A stretch of 64,000 bases of DNA from Fictibacillus arsenicus (GTDB taxonomy: Bacteria; Bacillota; Bacilli; Bacillales; Fictibacillaceae). How positions within the stretch are numbered: position 1 is the stretch's first letter; each line of letters opens with the position of its first letter. The notes below the pieces were generated by a model. The model searched no databases and had not been told where the DNA came from. It was given only the letters and a program-made list of their open reading frames with translations. Below are positions 1-9,050 of this stretch, one piece after another. The position numbers and the translations under genes were made by a program. The stretch is from NCBI RefSeq assembly GCF_001642935.1, contig NZ_CP016761.1:496001-560000 (forward strand), given 5' to 3'.

Positions 1-534
1 TTGGAAGTACAACCTTTTTCCTTACAGCTTCAAAAGAACCTTCAGGAAAAGTTTAAATCTATGAAAGCTTATATTGGTGTCGGGCGCCCTGCCAACGACC
101 TTAAAACACTGGGGAAAAGCTATCACGATGCATGCCGGATTTGTGATTTTATTCAGTTAGCTTATCCTACAGACAGCAGAACATCATATTTTGAAGAGCT
201 AGAACCGATCATTATGTTTTTAAAAGGAGCGGATCAGGAGGAACTGATTGATTTTTGTAGGAATACTATTGGCAAGCTGGTCGAATACGATGTTGCCAAT
301 CAGGGCAATCTCGTCATTACACTAAAATCTTATCTAGATTATAACGGGAATCTTCAGCAAACGGCGGATGACCTTCATATGTCCATTGCCGGTTTACGTT
401 ACCGCCTCGAGAAGATCGAATCGCTGTGTAATGCAGATTTAAAAACAGGAACAGGTCGCTTTAAGTACCAGCTAGCCGTTCGTATTTACTTCGGTATGCA
501 GATCATTGATGAACGGTATTCTTTTGCGACATAA
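1..534 (+). CDS. PucR-family transcriptional regulator, C-terminal part (cut by window edge)
   Basis: The reading frame is open from the first base, so the N-terminus probably lies outside the window and the leading TTG need not be the start. The last 70 residues carry a PucR/CdaR-type C-terminal helix-turn-helix: LKSYLDYNGN, then QQTADDLHMSIAGLRYRLEKIE. In this family the N-terminal part senses an aromatic, purine or sugar-acid ligand and the C-terminal helix-turn-helix binds DNA. It stops 224 bp before an aromatic-degradation operon on the same strand, with a terminator between, so local control of that operon is a reasonable inference. The ligand cannot be read from this part. Family call firm; target inferred. 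Confidence 0.85.
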   Translation: MEVQPFSLQLQKNLQEKFKSMKAYIGVGRPANDLKTLGKSYHDACRICDFIQLAYPTDSRTSYFEELEPIIMFLKGADQEELIDFCRNTIGKLVEYDVANQGNLVITLKSYLDYNGNLQQTADDLHMSIAGLRYRLEKIESLCNADLKTGTGRFKYQLAVRIYFGMQIIDERYSFAT

Positions 535-540
535 ACATGA

Positions 541-578
541 TCGCCAATAAGGCAGATGCCTTTTGGCGGTCTTTTTTA
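541..578 (+). terminator. Rho-independent terminator after the PucR-type regulator
   Basis: Arms 542-554 and 557-568 (CGCCAATAAGGCA / TGCCTTTTGGCG) pair with one bulged T. A T-run at 572-577 follows. Confidence 0.85.
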
Positions 579-710
579 TTTTTATTAAATTTTTCCGCCT
601 CACTATGCCTTCACTCCCGCACCGCATAAACTGAAAAAAAACTCTTTATTATCAGTATTTTTTTACTGTTCCAATTAATCAGATAATTACTCATACTTAA
701 ATTATAGAAA

Positions 711-725
711 TTGTAAGCGCTTTAT
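711..725 (+). promoter_or_regulatory. Candidate cre site (CcpA operator) upstream of the aromatic operon
   Basis: TTGTAAGCGCTTTAT matches the cre consensus WTGNAANCGNWNNCW except for A in place of the late C. It lies about 33 bp before the first gene of the operon, a position that would fit carbon catabolite repression of an aromatic-utilisation pathway. Consensus match is seen; function is inferred. Confidence 0.5.
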
Positions 726-757
726 TTCTAAATCAACACAATCAAGGAGGCAGAACA

Positions 758-2305
758 TTGCAAACCAAGGAAAAAGGAATCACTAAAAAGCCGTTGACCG
801 GACAGGAGTATTTGGAAAGTTTGAGAGACGGGCGTGAAATTTGGATTCATGGAGAGAAAGTGGAAGATGTAACGACGCATCCAGCTTTTCGTAATGCCGC
901 CCGGTCGATTGCAAGATTGTATGACGCTTTACATGATGAAAAGACAAAAGATGTACTTACCGTAGAAACCGACACAGGCAATGGCGGTTACACACAAAAA
1001 TTCTTTAAGGTTGATAAAAGCGTACAGGAACTTTTAGAAACACGCGACGCAATTGCACAATGGGCAAGGCTGTCTTACGGGCAGATGGGAAGGTCCCCGG
1101 ATTATAAAGCATCATTCCTAGCTACGCTTGGAGCAGACCCGGACTATTATGCGCCATATGCGGAAAACGCGAGACGATGGTATAAAGAAGCACAGGAAAA
1201 GAACTTGTTCTTCAACCATGCAATCATTAACCCTCCGGTTGACCGCAATAAACCGCTCGAGGCCGTATCGGATATCTTCATAAAAGCGGAAGGTGAAACT
1301 GAAGAAGGTGTTATCGTCAGCGGGGCTAAGATGGTGGCCACAGGCTCAGCCTTAACAAATTACAATTTTGTTGCCCACTATGGGGCAGGGCCGATTAAGA
1401 AGGAAGAATTTGCACTGGTTTTTGTAGCGCCAATGGATACGCCAGGCGTCAAGCTCGTAAGCAGGACATCCTATGAAATGAACGCCGCGGTAATGGGCAG
1501 TCCGTTCGATTATCCGCTAAGCTCCAGATTTGATGAAAACGATGCAGTGCTTATTTTTGATAAAGCACTGATTCCATGGGAAAACATCCTTATTTATAAA
1601 GATGTGGAAAAAGTGAATAACTTCTTTGCAGAGAGTGGTTTTCTTCACCGGTTTACGTTCCATGGCGTAACAAGACTCGCTGTAAAACTCGATTTCATTT
1701 CCGGGTTGCTTTTAAAAGCGGTAAAAGTGAACGGAACCGACCAATTCCGGGGTGTTCAAGTGAATGTGGGGGAAGTGCTGGCGTGGAAGAATATGTTCTG
1801 GGCGCTGAGTGACGCGATGGCTCTCAATCCGGAGAAAGGTGCAAACGGTACGGTTCTCCCTAATCTAAATTATGGTCTCGCTTATCGGGTATTCATGTCA
1901 GAAGGCTGGCCTAAAATTAAGGAAATAATCGAGAACGTGGTAGCCGGCAGCCTGATCGTTCAACCTTCCAGCGCGAGAGATTTTAAAAACCCTGAGCTGC
2001 GCCCATACCTTGATAAGCTGTATAGAGGCTCGAATAACGTGGATGCCTTAAACAAAATCAAACTAATTAAACTTCTCTGGGATGTTGTAGGCACTGAATA
2101 CGGTGGAAGACATGAACTATATGAACGAAACTACTCAGGCAACCATGAAAACATCCGATTGGAAAATTTATTGGTTGCAACTGAGAATGGACAAGCTCTC
2201 AAGTATGAACAATTTGCAGAGGAATGTATGAGTGACTATGATCTTGACGGATGGATCAATGAAACATGGATAAACCCTGACGATGTAAGCTACTTTTCGA
2301 AATAA
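758..2305 (+). CDS. HpaB-type flavin-dependent aromatic hydroxylase, oxygenase component
   Basis: This 515-residue protein belongs to the 4-hydroxyphenylacetate 3-hydroxylase large-component family (acyl-CoA-dehydrogenase-like fold), which also includes two-component phenol and chlorophenol hydroxylases. Such enzymes use FADH2 and O2 to add a hydroxyl group to a phenolic ring. Family segments include [20 protein letters not shown] at the N-terminus and [19 protein letters not shown] near residue 430. The TTG start is preceded by AAGGAGG at a good distance. It heads an operon with catechol-type ring cleavage, so phenol or a substituted phenol to catechol is the likely reaction. No reductase partner (HpaC/PheA2 type) lies nearby, so reduced FAD must come from elsewhere. 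Family firm; substrate inferred. Confidence 0.85.
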   Translation: MQTKEKGITKKPLTGQEYLESLRDGREIWIHGEKVEDVTTHPAFRNAARSIARLYDALHDEKTKDVLTVETDTGNGGYTQKFFKVDKSVQELLETRDAIAQWARLSYGQMGRSPDYKASFLATLGADPDYYAPYAENARRWYKEAQEKNLFFNHAIINPPVDRNKPLEAVSDIFIKAEGETEEGVIVSGAKMVATGSALTNYNFVAHYGAGPIKKEEFALVFVAPMDTPGVKLVSRTSYEMNAAVMGSPFDYPLSSRFDENDAVLIFDKALIPWENILIYKDVEKVNNFFAESGFLHRFTFHGVTRLAVKLDFISGLLLKAVKVNGTDQFRGVQVNVGEVLAWKNMFWALSDAMALNPEKGANGTVLPNLNYGLAYRVFMSEGWPKIKEIIENVVAGSLIVQPSSARDFKNPELRPYLDKLYRGSNNVDALNKIKLIKLLWDVVGTEYGGRHELYERNYSGNHENIRLENLLVATENGQALKYEQFAEECMSDYDLDGWINETWINPDDVSYFSK

Positions 2306-2322
2306 AAAGGAGGTACAAATCA

Positions 2323-3138
2323 ATGGCAAGTCAGCGCGTATTAAAAGTTTTTGATGGAATCGTGAAGCACACGAAGAAATTATTAGATGAAGCACAAATC
2401 TCGCACGACGAGTATCATGAATTCGTTCTTTGGCTTGACCGTCTCGGACGAAAGGGAGAAATTCCGCTGTTCATGGATGTCTTTTTTGAAACCCATGTAC
2501 TCAATAGTATTTACAGCGGTTATCCAGGGACAGAGCCTTCACTGCTCGGGCCGTATCATATCGAAAACACACCGATGCTTGAAGAACCCTATGTATTAAC
2601 GCAGCGCGCGGATGAAAAAGGAGACGTATTATATTTCAAAGGAACTGTAAGATCCGTGGACGGCAAGCCGCTAGCGAATACGCTCGTAGATATGTGGCAA
2701 GCCGATGCGGATGGTGAATATTCGCATTATGCGGATGATATCCCAGAATACAATCTACGCGGACGATTCTATACAGATGAAAACGGTCAGTTCGAAGTAA
2801 AAACGATCGTTCCTGCCCCTTATAAGATTCCAACGGATGGGCCAACAGGTGAGTTCCTGGATTATATTGATCATCATCCGTACCGTCCCGCACATCTTCA
2901 TATTCAATTTAAACAGGAAGGCTATGAAAATCTCATTACCCAGGTTTTCTTTGAGGGAGATCCATGGATTGAAACAGATGTCGCAGAAGGTGTAAGATCT
3001 ACCCTGATTACAAAGCTTGAACACCATGAAGATACAAACGGATCCTATAAAACCGCATCGCTTGATTTTGAAATGAGAACACAGAACTGGAGAGCGGAAA
3101 TAAAGAAGGACCTGACAGTAGCCAATTCATCGAAATAA
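2323..3138 (+). CDS. catA: Intradiol ring-cleavage dioxygenase, probably catechol 1,2-dioxygenase
   Basis: The 271-residue protein has an N-terminal dioxygenase helical domain (about 1-90) and an intradiol catalytic domain. The non-haem Fe(III) ligands are visible: Y133 in DGEYSHY, Y167 in PAPYKIP, and H191 and H193 in RPAHLHI. The stretch APYKIPTDGPTG resembles actinobacterial catechol 1,2-dioxygenases. A hydroxyquinol dioxygenase is the main alternative, but the muconate cycloisomerase in the same operon favours catechol to cis,cis-muconate. The ATG follows a perfect AAAGGAGG site, 17 bp after the hydroxylase. Family certain; substrate by context. Confidence 0.9.
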   Translation: MASQRVLKVFDGIVKHTKKLLDEAQISHDEYHEFVLWLDRLGRKGEIPLFMDVFFETHVLNSIYSGYPGTEPSLLGPYHIENTPMLEEPYVLTQRADEKGDVLYFKGTVRSVDGKPLANTLVDMWQADADGEYSHYADDIPEYNLRGRFYTDENGQFEVKTIVPAPYKIPTDGPTGEFLDYIDHHPYRPAHLHIQFKQEGYENLITQVFFEGDPWIETDVAEGVRSTLITKLEHHEDTNGSYKTASLDFEMRTQNWRAEIKKDLTVANSSK

Positions 3139-3156
3139 AAAAGAGGTGAGAGAGGA

Positions 3157-4008
3157 ATGGCTGAAATAGCTAGCGTACAAGAAGCCGTTCAAACCTTAAT
3201 AACCGATCATGAGTCGGTCGCCCTTGAAGGGTTTACACATCTCATTCCACAGGGAGCTGGCCATGAAATCATTCGCCAGGGTAAAAAGGATTTAACTTTA
3301 ATCCGTTTAACGCCTGACCTTATTTATGATCAGCTCATAGGGATGGGGCTTGTTAAAAAATTGATCTTTTCTTGGGGCGGGAATCCGGGTGTGGGTTCCC
3401 TCCACCGTTTTCGGGATGCTGTTGAACATCAATGGCCACGGGAACTGGAGTTAGAGGAACACACACATGCGGGGCTTGCGAACAGATATGTTGCCGGCGC
3501 TTCAGGGCTCCCATTCATGGTTATGAAAGGCTATCGGGGAACGGATTTATTAAGAAACACAAAGAATGCAGCAGTAATCGATTGCCCATTTACCGGTGAA
3601 AAGGTTGCAGCAGTGGCTGCCATCAATCCAGATACGACGATCATTCATGCCCAGCAGGCGGATCGAAAAGGAAATGTCCAGCTATGGGGGATCACAGGAA
3701 TTCAGAAAGAAGCGGCATTTTCAGCAAAAAAAGTCATTGTGACCGTAGAAGAAGTGGTGGATAAAATCGAGCCAAGACCACATGCCGTCTTTCTTCCTTC
3801 TTTTACAATTGATGTGGTCTGCAAAGTGCCAGGGGGGACCTATCCTTCTTATGCCCTTGACTACACGAAACGGGACAATCAATTTTATAAAAAATGGGAC
3901 AGTATCAGCAGAGACAGAAACACATTCATGAACTGGATGGAACGCCATGTTCTTCAAACAAAAAACACGGAAGAATTTCTTAGAAGCTTAGAGGGGGTTG
4001 TGACGTGA
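3157..4008 (+). CDS. pcaI: 3-oxoacid (3-oxoadipate) CoA-transferase subunit A
   Basis: This is the alpha subunit of a family I CoA-transferase (283 residues). GFTHLIPQGAGHEIIRQGKK near the N-terminus and SWGGNPGVGSLHRFRD are family segments. With subunit B just downstream it would move CoA from succinyl-CoA to 3-oxoadipate in the lower beta-ketoadipate pathway. Its stop codon overlaps the start region of subunit B, which suggests translational coupling and a fixed subunit ratio. The ATG has an AGAGGTGAGAGAGG leader. Substrate is inferred from the operon, since glutaconate and acetoacetate CoA-transferases share the fold. Confidence 0.85.
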   Translation: MAEIASVQEAVQTLITDHESVALEGFTHLIPQGAGHEIIRQGKKDLTLIRLTPDLIYDQLIGMGLVKKLIFSWGGNPGVGSLHRFRDAVEHQWPRELELEEHTHAGLANRYVAGASGLPFMVMKGYRGTDLLRNTKNAAVIDCPFTGEKVAAVAAINPDTTIIHAQQADRKGNVQLWGITGIQKEAAFSAKKVIVTVEEVVDKIEPRPHAVFLPSFTIDVVCKVPGGTYPSYALDYTKRDNQFYKKWDSISRDRNTFMNWMERHVLQTKNTEEFLRSLEGVVT

Positions 4009-4751
4009 TGGATTATACCCCGGATGAAATGATGACGATTGTTGCTGCAAGGCAATTAACAGACGGAGTCTCTTGCTTTGTTGGAATTGGACTTCCAAGC
4101 GCGGCAGCCAATCTGGCACGCCATCTCCATGCGCCGGAAAGTATATTAATCTATGAATCCGGTACGATCGGCACAAAACCAGTAGCGTTACCTTTATCCA
4201 TAGGTGACGAAGAATTGGCTGAAACGTCTGATACGATAGTGCCTCTTCCCGAGATATTCAATTACTGGCTGCAGGGCAATCGAGTGGACATTGGATTTTT
4301 GGGAGGCGCACAGATTGATAGATTTGCGAATCTAAATAGCACTGTCATTGGAACGTACGATAATCCGAACGTCAGGTTGCCGGGAGCCGGTGGCGCACCT
4401 GAAATTGCTTCTATGGCAAAAGAAGTCTTTATTATTATGCCTTTGAAAAAAAGAGCATTCGTTGAAAAAATCGATTTTATCACTTCAGCGGGTTTTTTAG
4501 AAGGTTCCCATTCCCGCACTGATTTAGGATTTAACGGCAGTGGACCATCGATTGTCATTACAGACCTCGGCATCCTAAGACCGGATCCGGAATCAAAAGA
4601 GTTAACACTGACCGAGCTTTATCCTGGTGTTAAGGAAGAACAAGTGCAGGAGAACATCGGCTGGAAGCTTAAGATTGCAAAGAATGTGCAAGTGGTGGAG
4701 CCGCCAAGGGATGAAGAACTGCAAAAATTAAGGGAGCTAAAGAAGGCTTAA
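4008..4751 (+). CDS. pcaJ: 3-oxoacid (3-oxoadipate) CoA-transferase subunit B
   Basis: The beta subunit of the CoA-transferase carries the expected catalytic glutamate region YESGTIG, followed by a GLY-rich VRLPGAGGAPEIAS loop. Two starts are possible: GTG at 4005 or ATG at 4008, the latter overlapping the stop of subunit A as TGATG. GAGGGGG at about 3991-3997 can serve either; the ATG is chosen here. It works with the preceding subunit to activate 3-oxoadipate to its CoA ester, which the thiolase encoded two genes later can cleave. Confidence 0.85.
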   Translation: MDYTPDEMMTIVAARQLTDGVSCFVGIGLPSAAANLARHLHAPESILIYESGTIGTKPVALPLSIGDEELAETSDTIVPLPEIFNYWLQGNRVDIGFLGGAQIDRFANLNSTVIGTYDNPNVRLPGAGGAPEIASMAKEVFIIMPLKKRAFVEKIDFITSAGFLEGSHSRTDLGFNGSGPSIVITDLGILRPDPESKELTLTELYPGVKEEQVQENIGWKLKIAKNVQVVEPPRDEELQKLRELKKA

Positions 4752-4761
4752 GGGGGAAAAC

Positions 4762-5883
4762 ATGGATAAAACCATCCGTTCAATTAAGACAGAAATTCTG
4801 GATATTCCAATCAAGCGCCCCCACCAATTTTCAGCAGAAAAAATGTATGCAAAAAGCTTTGTCATAGTCCGTATCGAAACGGCAGAAGGATTGATGGGCA
4901 TAGGGGAAGGAACGACACCTGGTATATGGTGGAGCGGTGAAAGTGTAGAAACGATGCAGGCTGTTATTGAAGCTCACTTTAAGCCGCTGCTGCTTAACCA
5001 GGACCCGCGAAACATGGGAAAGATACTCGCCTTAATGGACAGGCAAGTGCAACGAAACCAATTTGCGAAAGCAACGGTTGAAATGGCTCTTTACGATCTC
5101 ATTGGTAAAATAAATGAGGTGCCTGTACATCAGCTGCTGGGCGGGCTGTATCAGGAAAGTATTCCTGTGAGATGGGCGCTTGCAACAGGTGACGTAGAGG
5201 AAGACGCGGCGGAAGCAAAAGAGAAGATGGAAACTGAAAGCTATGTGAATTTTAAAATAAAAGCGGGCAACATATCACCAGCTCAAGACGCAAAAAGAAC
5301 AGCCGATGTTGCATATCTGCTTCGTGGTCACTCAACAGTTGGAGTAGATCCAAACGGGTCATGGGACATTCTGACGGCAACCCGCTGGATGGACCGGCTG
5401 AATGAAGCAGGCGTCGATTTTTTAGAGCAGCCTCTTCCTTACTGGGATATAGACGGTCTTGCACGATTAACAGCAATGTCGAAAGTCCCCGTAATGGCGG
5501 ATGAAAGTGCATCCACCTTGCAGGAAGTCATGCAGTTGGCGAAAAAGAAGGCAGCAGACATTATCTCTCTAAAGATTCATAAGTCTGGAGGTATGAAAAA
5601 CGTTGTGAAGATAGCGGGAATCGCGGAAGCTGCGGGCATCTCATGCTTTGGAGGAACCTCGCTCGAAAGCTCGATCGGCACAGCAGCCTGTCTGCATGCC
5701 TACTGCACAATCCCCAATTTGGATTACGGCAGTGAGTTGTTCGGCCCTGTGTGGTTAGCAGATGACATTGTTAAAGAGCCGGTGAAGTATGAGAACGGCA
5801 GAATTTTCGTCCCGAAAAAACCAGGTCTCGGAGTGGAGCTGGATGATGAAAAAGTTAGCAGATATAGACGAAAAAATACGTAA
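4762..5883 (+). CDS. catB: Muconate cycloisomerase (muconate-lactonising enzyme family)
   Basis: This 373-residue enolase-superfamily enzyme has the full muconate-lactonising residue set: the K-x-K pair K165/K167 in NFKIKAG, metal ligands D196 (VDPNG), E222 (LEQP) and D247 (ADES), the second catalytic lysine region K271/K274 (LKIHKSGG) and E302 in LESSIG. It would cyclise cis,cis-muconate to muconolactone, directly after the intradiol dioxygenase. Dipeptide epimerases and o-succinylbenzoate synthases share these residues, so the assignment leans on the operon. The next gene starts 25 bp downstream. No muconolactone isomerase (CatC-like, about 90 residues) is seen nearby. Confidence 0.85.
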   Translation: MDKTIRSIKTEILDIPIKRPHQFSAEKMYAKSFVIVRIETAEGLMGIGEGTTPGIWWSGESVETMQAVIEAHFKPLLLNQDPRNMGKILALMDRQVQRNQFAKATVEMALYDLIGKINEVPVHQLLGGLYQESIPVRWALATGDVEEDAAEAKEKMETESYVNFKIKAGNISPAQDAKRTADVAYLLRGHSTVGVDPNGSWDILTATRWMDRLNEAGVDFLEQPLPYWDIDGLARLTAMSKVPVMADESASTLQEVMQLAKKKAADIISLKIHKSGGMKNVVKIAGIAEAAGISCFGGTSLESSIGTAACLHAYCTIPNLDYGSELFGPVWLADDIVKEPVKYENGRIFVPKKPGLGVELDDEKVSRYRRKNT

Positions 5884-5908
5884 TGAATTGGATATGGGAG
5901 TGGTGAGT

Positions 5909-7111
5909 ATGAAAGAGGCGGTAATCATTGCAGCCAAAAGAACGCCGATTGGCCGCTATGGAGGTACTCTTTCTTCAATACGTCCGGATGACTTGGCAGC
6001 CACTACGATGCGGACAGTAATAAAAGAAACGGGACTTGATCCTGAACTCATTGATGACGTGTTGCTAGGTTGTGCGAATCAAGCAGGGGAAGATAACCGA
6101 AACATTGCGCGTATGGCGCTGCTTTTGGCAGGTTTGCCGAAACGAATTCCAGGTGTTACAGTCAATCGTCTGTGTGGTTCAGGGATGGAAGCCATTTTAC
6201 AGGCAGCAAGGGCAATTAAAGCGGAAGAAGGAGATATCTTTATCGCAGGCGGTGTAGAAAGCATGAGCCGGGCTCCATGGGTGATAGGAAAACCGGAAAC
6301 CGCATTTTACCGCGGAACAAAGGAAATGTACGATTCAACACTGGGCTGGCGCTTTCCAAATCCGGAAATGGAAAAAATGTATTCCCTGTCTTCTCTGGGA
6401 GATACAGCTGAAAATGTTGCTAAACGCTATCATGTTACAAGAGAAGAACAGGATTCATTTGCTCTTTGGAGCCAGAAAAAATGGAAGGAAGCTGAGGAAA
6501 AAGGCAATTGGAAGGACGAAATAATCCCCGTTGAGCTGAACGATAAAAGAGGCAATGTAACCATTATCGATACAGATGAACATCCGAGATCTAAAGCAAC
6601 CTATGAAAAATTAGCAGCCCTTAAGCCTGCCTTTCAGAAGGAAGGCACGGTTACCGCGGGTAATTCATCCGGTCTCAATGATGGAGCCGCTATTCTGATT
6701 GTCATGTCGAGCGTTAAAGCAAAAGAATTAGGGTTTCGGCCCCTTGCAAAAATTGTTTCAGGAGCCGCCGAAGGAGTCGACCCAAATTACATGGGCATTG
6801 GCCCAATACCAGCGTCAAGGAAGGCTTTATCCAGAGCAGGCTGGGAAACAGGGGATATTGAAATTGCAGAAATAAATGAAGCCTTTGCCTCACAGGCAAT
6901 TGCTTCAATAAGAGAACTAAATCTTGAAGAATCAATTGTTAATGTAAACGGAGGGGCAATTGCTATCGGTCATCCATTAGGATGCAGCGGTGCCCGGATT
7001 GTCACGACCCTCATCCACGAAATGAAAAGGCGTAAAGCCCAAAAAGGATTAGCGACCATGTGTATTGGAATGGGGCAAGGGATCGCAGCGTGTATTGAGG
7101 CGGTACAATAA
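5909..7111 (+). CDS. pcaF: Thiolase (3-oxoadipyl-CoA / acetyl-CoA acyltransferase)
   Basis: A 400-residue degradative thiolase with the complete catalytic set: nucleophile C89 in NRLCGSGME, H355 in IGHPLGCSG and C385 in MCIGMGQG. In this operon it would cleave 3-oxoadipyl-CoA to succinyl-CoA and acetyl-CoA. The frame is open from 5789, but the homologous N-terminus MKEAVIIAAKRTPIGRYGG begins at ATG 5909, behind GGGAGTGGTGAG. The longer start would overlap catB by 95 bp and is rejected. The family is certain; chain-length preference is inferred. Confidence 0.9.
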   Translation: MKEAVIIAAKRTPIGRYGGTLSSIRPDDLAATTMRTVIKETGLDPELIDDVLLGCANQAGEDNRNIARMALLLAGLPKRIPGVTVNRLCGSGMEAILQAARAIKAEEGDIFIAGGVESMSRAPWVIGKPETAFYRGTKEMYDSTLGWRFPNPEMEKMYSLSSLGDTAENVAKRYHVTREEQDSFALWSQKKWKEAEEKGNWKDEIIPVELNDKRGNVTIIDTDEHPRSKATYEKLAALKPAFQKEGTVTAGNSSGLNDGAAILIVMSSVKAKELGFRPLAKIVSGAAEGVDPNYMGIGPIPASRKALSRAGWETGDIEIAEINEAFASQAIASIRELNLEESIVNVNGGAIAIGHPLGCSGARIVTTLIHEMKRRKAQKGLATMCIGMGQGIAACIEAVQ

Positions 7112-7144
7112 ATTAACCGAAAGACGAAAGGAGAGTGGGATCTA

Positions 7145-7612
7145 TTGCAGACATTTTCTGCTCCCGAACTTACATTTCTTTTTAATTTATCGTTAAAAGT
7201 AGACCCTCCGCATTTTCAGGAAAAGACCCCCGTTGGCAAGAGAAGAATTATAAATGTAGCAAGCGGGACATTTGAAGGGGAAGAAATAAGAGGAGAGGTG
7301 GTCCCGGGCGGAGATGACTGGATTACAGTAAGAGAGGACGGAACCATCATACAGGATGTCCGAATTACGCTCCGCACCGATGATGGTGCCCTTATTTTAA
7401 TGACATACCGTGGTATACGCACGGGACCTCAATCAGTTTTAAAGCGTTTGGATGATGGAGAAGAAGTAGATATGACGGAATATTATTTCCGTACCGTTCC
7501 TGTTTTTGAAACGGCATCGGAAAAATATGACTGGCTTAACCGTACGGTCTTTATTTGTGTTGGAAAAAGGCTGCAAGATGGCGTACAATATTCGATTTAT
7601 GCGGTTAAATAA
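7145..7612 (+). CDS. DUF3237-family protein, possible missing enzyme of the pathway
   Basis: This 155-residue protein carries the conserved DUF3237 pattern: MTYRGIRTGP in the middle, YYFRTVPVFET and KYDWLNRTVFICVGKR toward the end. The family is a small beta-barrel of unsettled function found often in aromatic or other catabolic clusters. The TTG start lies behind GAAAGGAGAGTGGG. It sits between thiolase and alpha/beta hydrolase in an operon that lacks a recognisable muconolactone delta-isomerase, so it could supply that step or act on another lactone or enol intermediate. Family call good; enzymatic role is conjecture. Confidence 0.75.
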   Translation: MQTFSAPELTFLFNLSLKVDPPHFQEKTPVGKRRIINVASGTFEGEEIRGEVVPGGDDWITVREDGTIIQDVRITLRTDDGALILMTYRGIRTGPQSVLKRLDDGEEVDMTEYYFRTVPVFETASEKYDWLNRTVFICVGKRLQDGVQYSIYAVK

Positions 7613-7633
7613 AGGGATCAGGGAGGTGGCTTA

Positions 7634-8470
7634 ATGAAGCAATATCAAATAAACATAATGGATAAACAATTCGAAATAAACGAATATCCAGGAGAGAAGG
7701 GCACTATCCTTGCCATACATGGCCTGACAGGAAACCATAAAAACCTGCATTATTACGCCGAGACCCTTTCTGGAGAGTACCGATTTATTTCTATAGACTT
7801 GAGAGGGAGAGGGAACAGTTCCCCAATGGACGACTCTCCATCCATTTTCAAGCATGCAAGTGACGTAATTCAAATCATCAATGCCTTAAATATCGAAGAC
7901 CCTATCTTGATCGGCCATTCCATGGGAGCTTACATCTCTGCGTTAGTTGGAAGTATGGATCCACGGGTGAAAGGGATTATCCTTTTAGATGGGGGAGGGA
8001 AAGCGGATGAAACGCAGAGAGACCAGATCAAGCCATCCTTAAGCCGCCTAAGCAAAGACTATGAATCTCCTGAAGACTATGTGGAGGAAACAAAAGTTAT
8101 CTATTCAAAGCTGGGTATTCAATGGAATCCAGAATTAGAAGAAAACGCAAGATACGAGGTTAAGGAACAAAACGGTATGTGGAAACACAAATCAGATGCT
8201 AAACTGATAGCCGAAGACTTTGAAAGCTTTTATGATTATGAACCAAAATCAGTCTGCTCTAAAGTAGATTGCGATACTCTATTAGTAGTTGCCGATGGAA
8301 AGATAGGCGAAAAACCGCCTCTCTTTAATGAGAAGTCCTATGAGGATACATGCAAATATACAAAGAAAATAGAGACAGTTACAACGCCAAGTAATCACTA
8401 CACCATGGTCTTTAAAAACCAACCTGAAATAAACCAGCAAATCCAACAATTCCTCTCTAAACTAAAATGA
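7634..8470 (+). CDS. Alpha/beta hydrolase, candidate 3-oxoadipate enol-lactonase
   Basis: The 278-residue protein is an alpha/beta hydrolase with nucleophile S96 in the elbow GHSMG, an oxyanion-hole segment AIHGLTGN near residue 29, and a late catalytic histidine in SNHYTMV. It starts 21 bp after the DUF3237 gene with a GGGAGGTGG site. In a beta-ketoadipate operon the expected hydrolase opens 3-oxoadipate enol-lactone (PcaD role). The sequence is divergent enough that another ester or lactone cannot be excluded. Fold certain; substrate inferred. Confidence 0.75.
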   Translation: MKQYQINIMDKQFEINEYPGEKGTILAIHGLTGNHKNLHYYAETLSGEYRFISIDLRGRGNSSPMDDSPSIFKHASDVIQIINALNIEDPILIGHSMGAYISALVGSMDPRVKGIILLDGGGKADETQRDQIKPSLSRLSKDYESPEDYVEETKVIYSKLGIQWNPELEENARYEVKEQNGMWKHKSDAKLIAEDFESFYDYEPKSVCSKVDCDTLLVVADGKIGEKPPLFNEKSYEDTCKYTKKIETVTTPSNHYTMVFKNQPEINQQIQQFLSKLK

Positions 8471-8489
8471 AAAGTAACGGAGGAACCCC

Positions 8490-9038
8490 ATGATGAAGGT
8501 ATTTAGAAACAATGAATTAATGCTTGAACAGTCTGTCGTGACGATAGGAGCTTTTGATGGCATTCATCGAGGACATCAAGCATTAATCGAACGAGCAGTG
8601 AACCGTGCAAAGGAACTCGCTGTCCCTTCCGTCGTATACACCTTTAATCCACCTCCCCGTGCCTTTTTTCAAAATCAAATGGTTTTAACGAATGTTGGGG
8701 AAAAAATAAGCTTTATCAAAAAAATGAAGGTGGATTATGTGATCATAGCTGACTTTAATGAACACTACGCTTCACGCAGTCCTGAAGCTTTTCTGCAGGA
8801 GCTAAAAGTATTAAATCCGCAGGAAGCTTGGGTTGGACCGGACTTTAATTTCGGAAAAGGAAAAAGAGGGACGGCGGCCGACCTTTCAGCAATGTTTCAA
8901 ACCTTTACCCATCCGCCGATAAAATGTTCAAAAGGCGAAACCATTTCATCGACAAGAATCCGAAATTTGCTGTGCAAACAAGAAGCTCAGCTCGCCAACG
9001 AACTTCTTGGGCGAAACTTGTTTAAAAAAATTCTTTGA
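8490..9038 (+). CDS. Stand-alone FAD synthetase (FMN adenylyltransferase, RibF N-terminal domain only)
   Basis: The 182-residue protein contains the nucleotidyltransferase part of RibF: GAFDGIHRGHQALI at the N-terminus (the GxFDGxHxGH nucleotide-binding motif), FNFGKGKRG, and ISSTRIRNLL near the end. The C-terminal riboflavin kinase domain of normal RibF (about 310 residues) is absent and the gene ends at a strong terminator, so this is not a chance truncation. It would convert FMN plus ATP to FAD. Being the last gene of an operon headed by a FADH2-dependent hydroxylase, it probably boosts FAD supply during growth on the aromatic substrate. Confidence 0.85.
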   Translation: MMKVFRNNELMLEQSVVTIGAFDGIHRGHQALIERAVNRAKELAVPSVVYTFNPPPRAFFQNQMVLTNVGEKISFIKKMKVDYVIIADFNEHYASRSPEAFLQELKVLNPQEAWVGPDFNFGKGKRGTAADLSAMFQTFTHPPIKCSKGETISSTRIRNLLCKQEAQLANELLGRNLFKKIL

Positions 9039-9050
9039 AATCTAAAAATT

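Noticed and set aside
5789-5908. N-terminal extension of the thiolase
   Set aside because: It overlaps catB by 95 bp; thiolase homology begins at the ATG at 5909.
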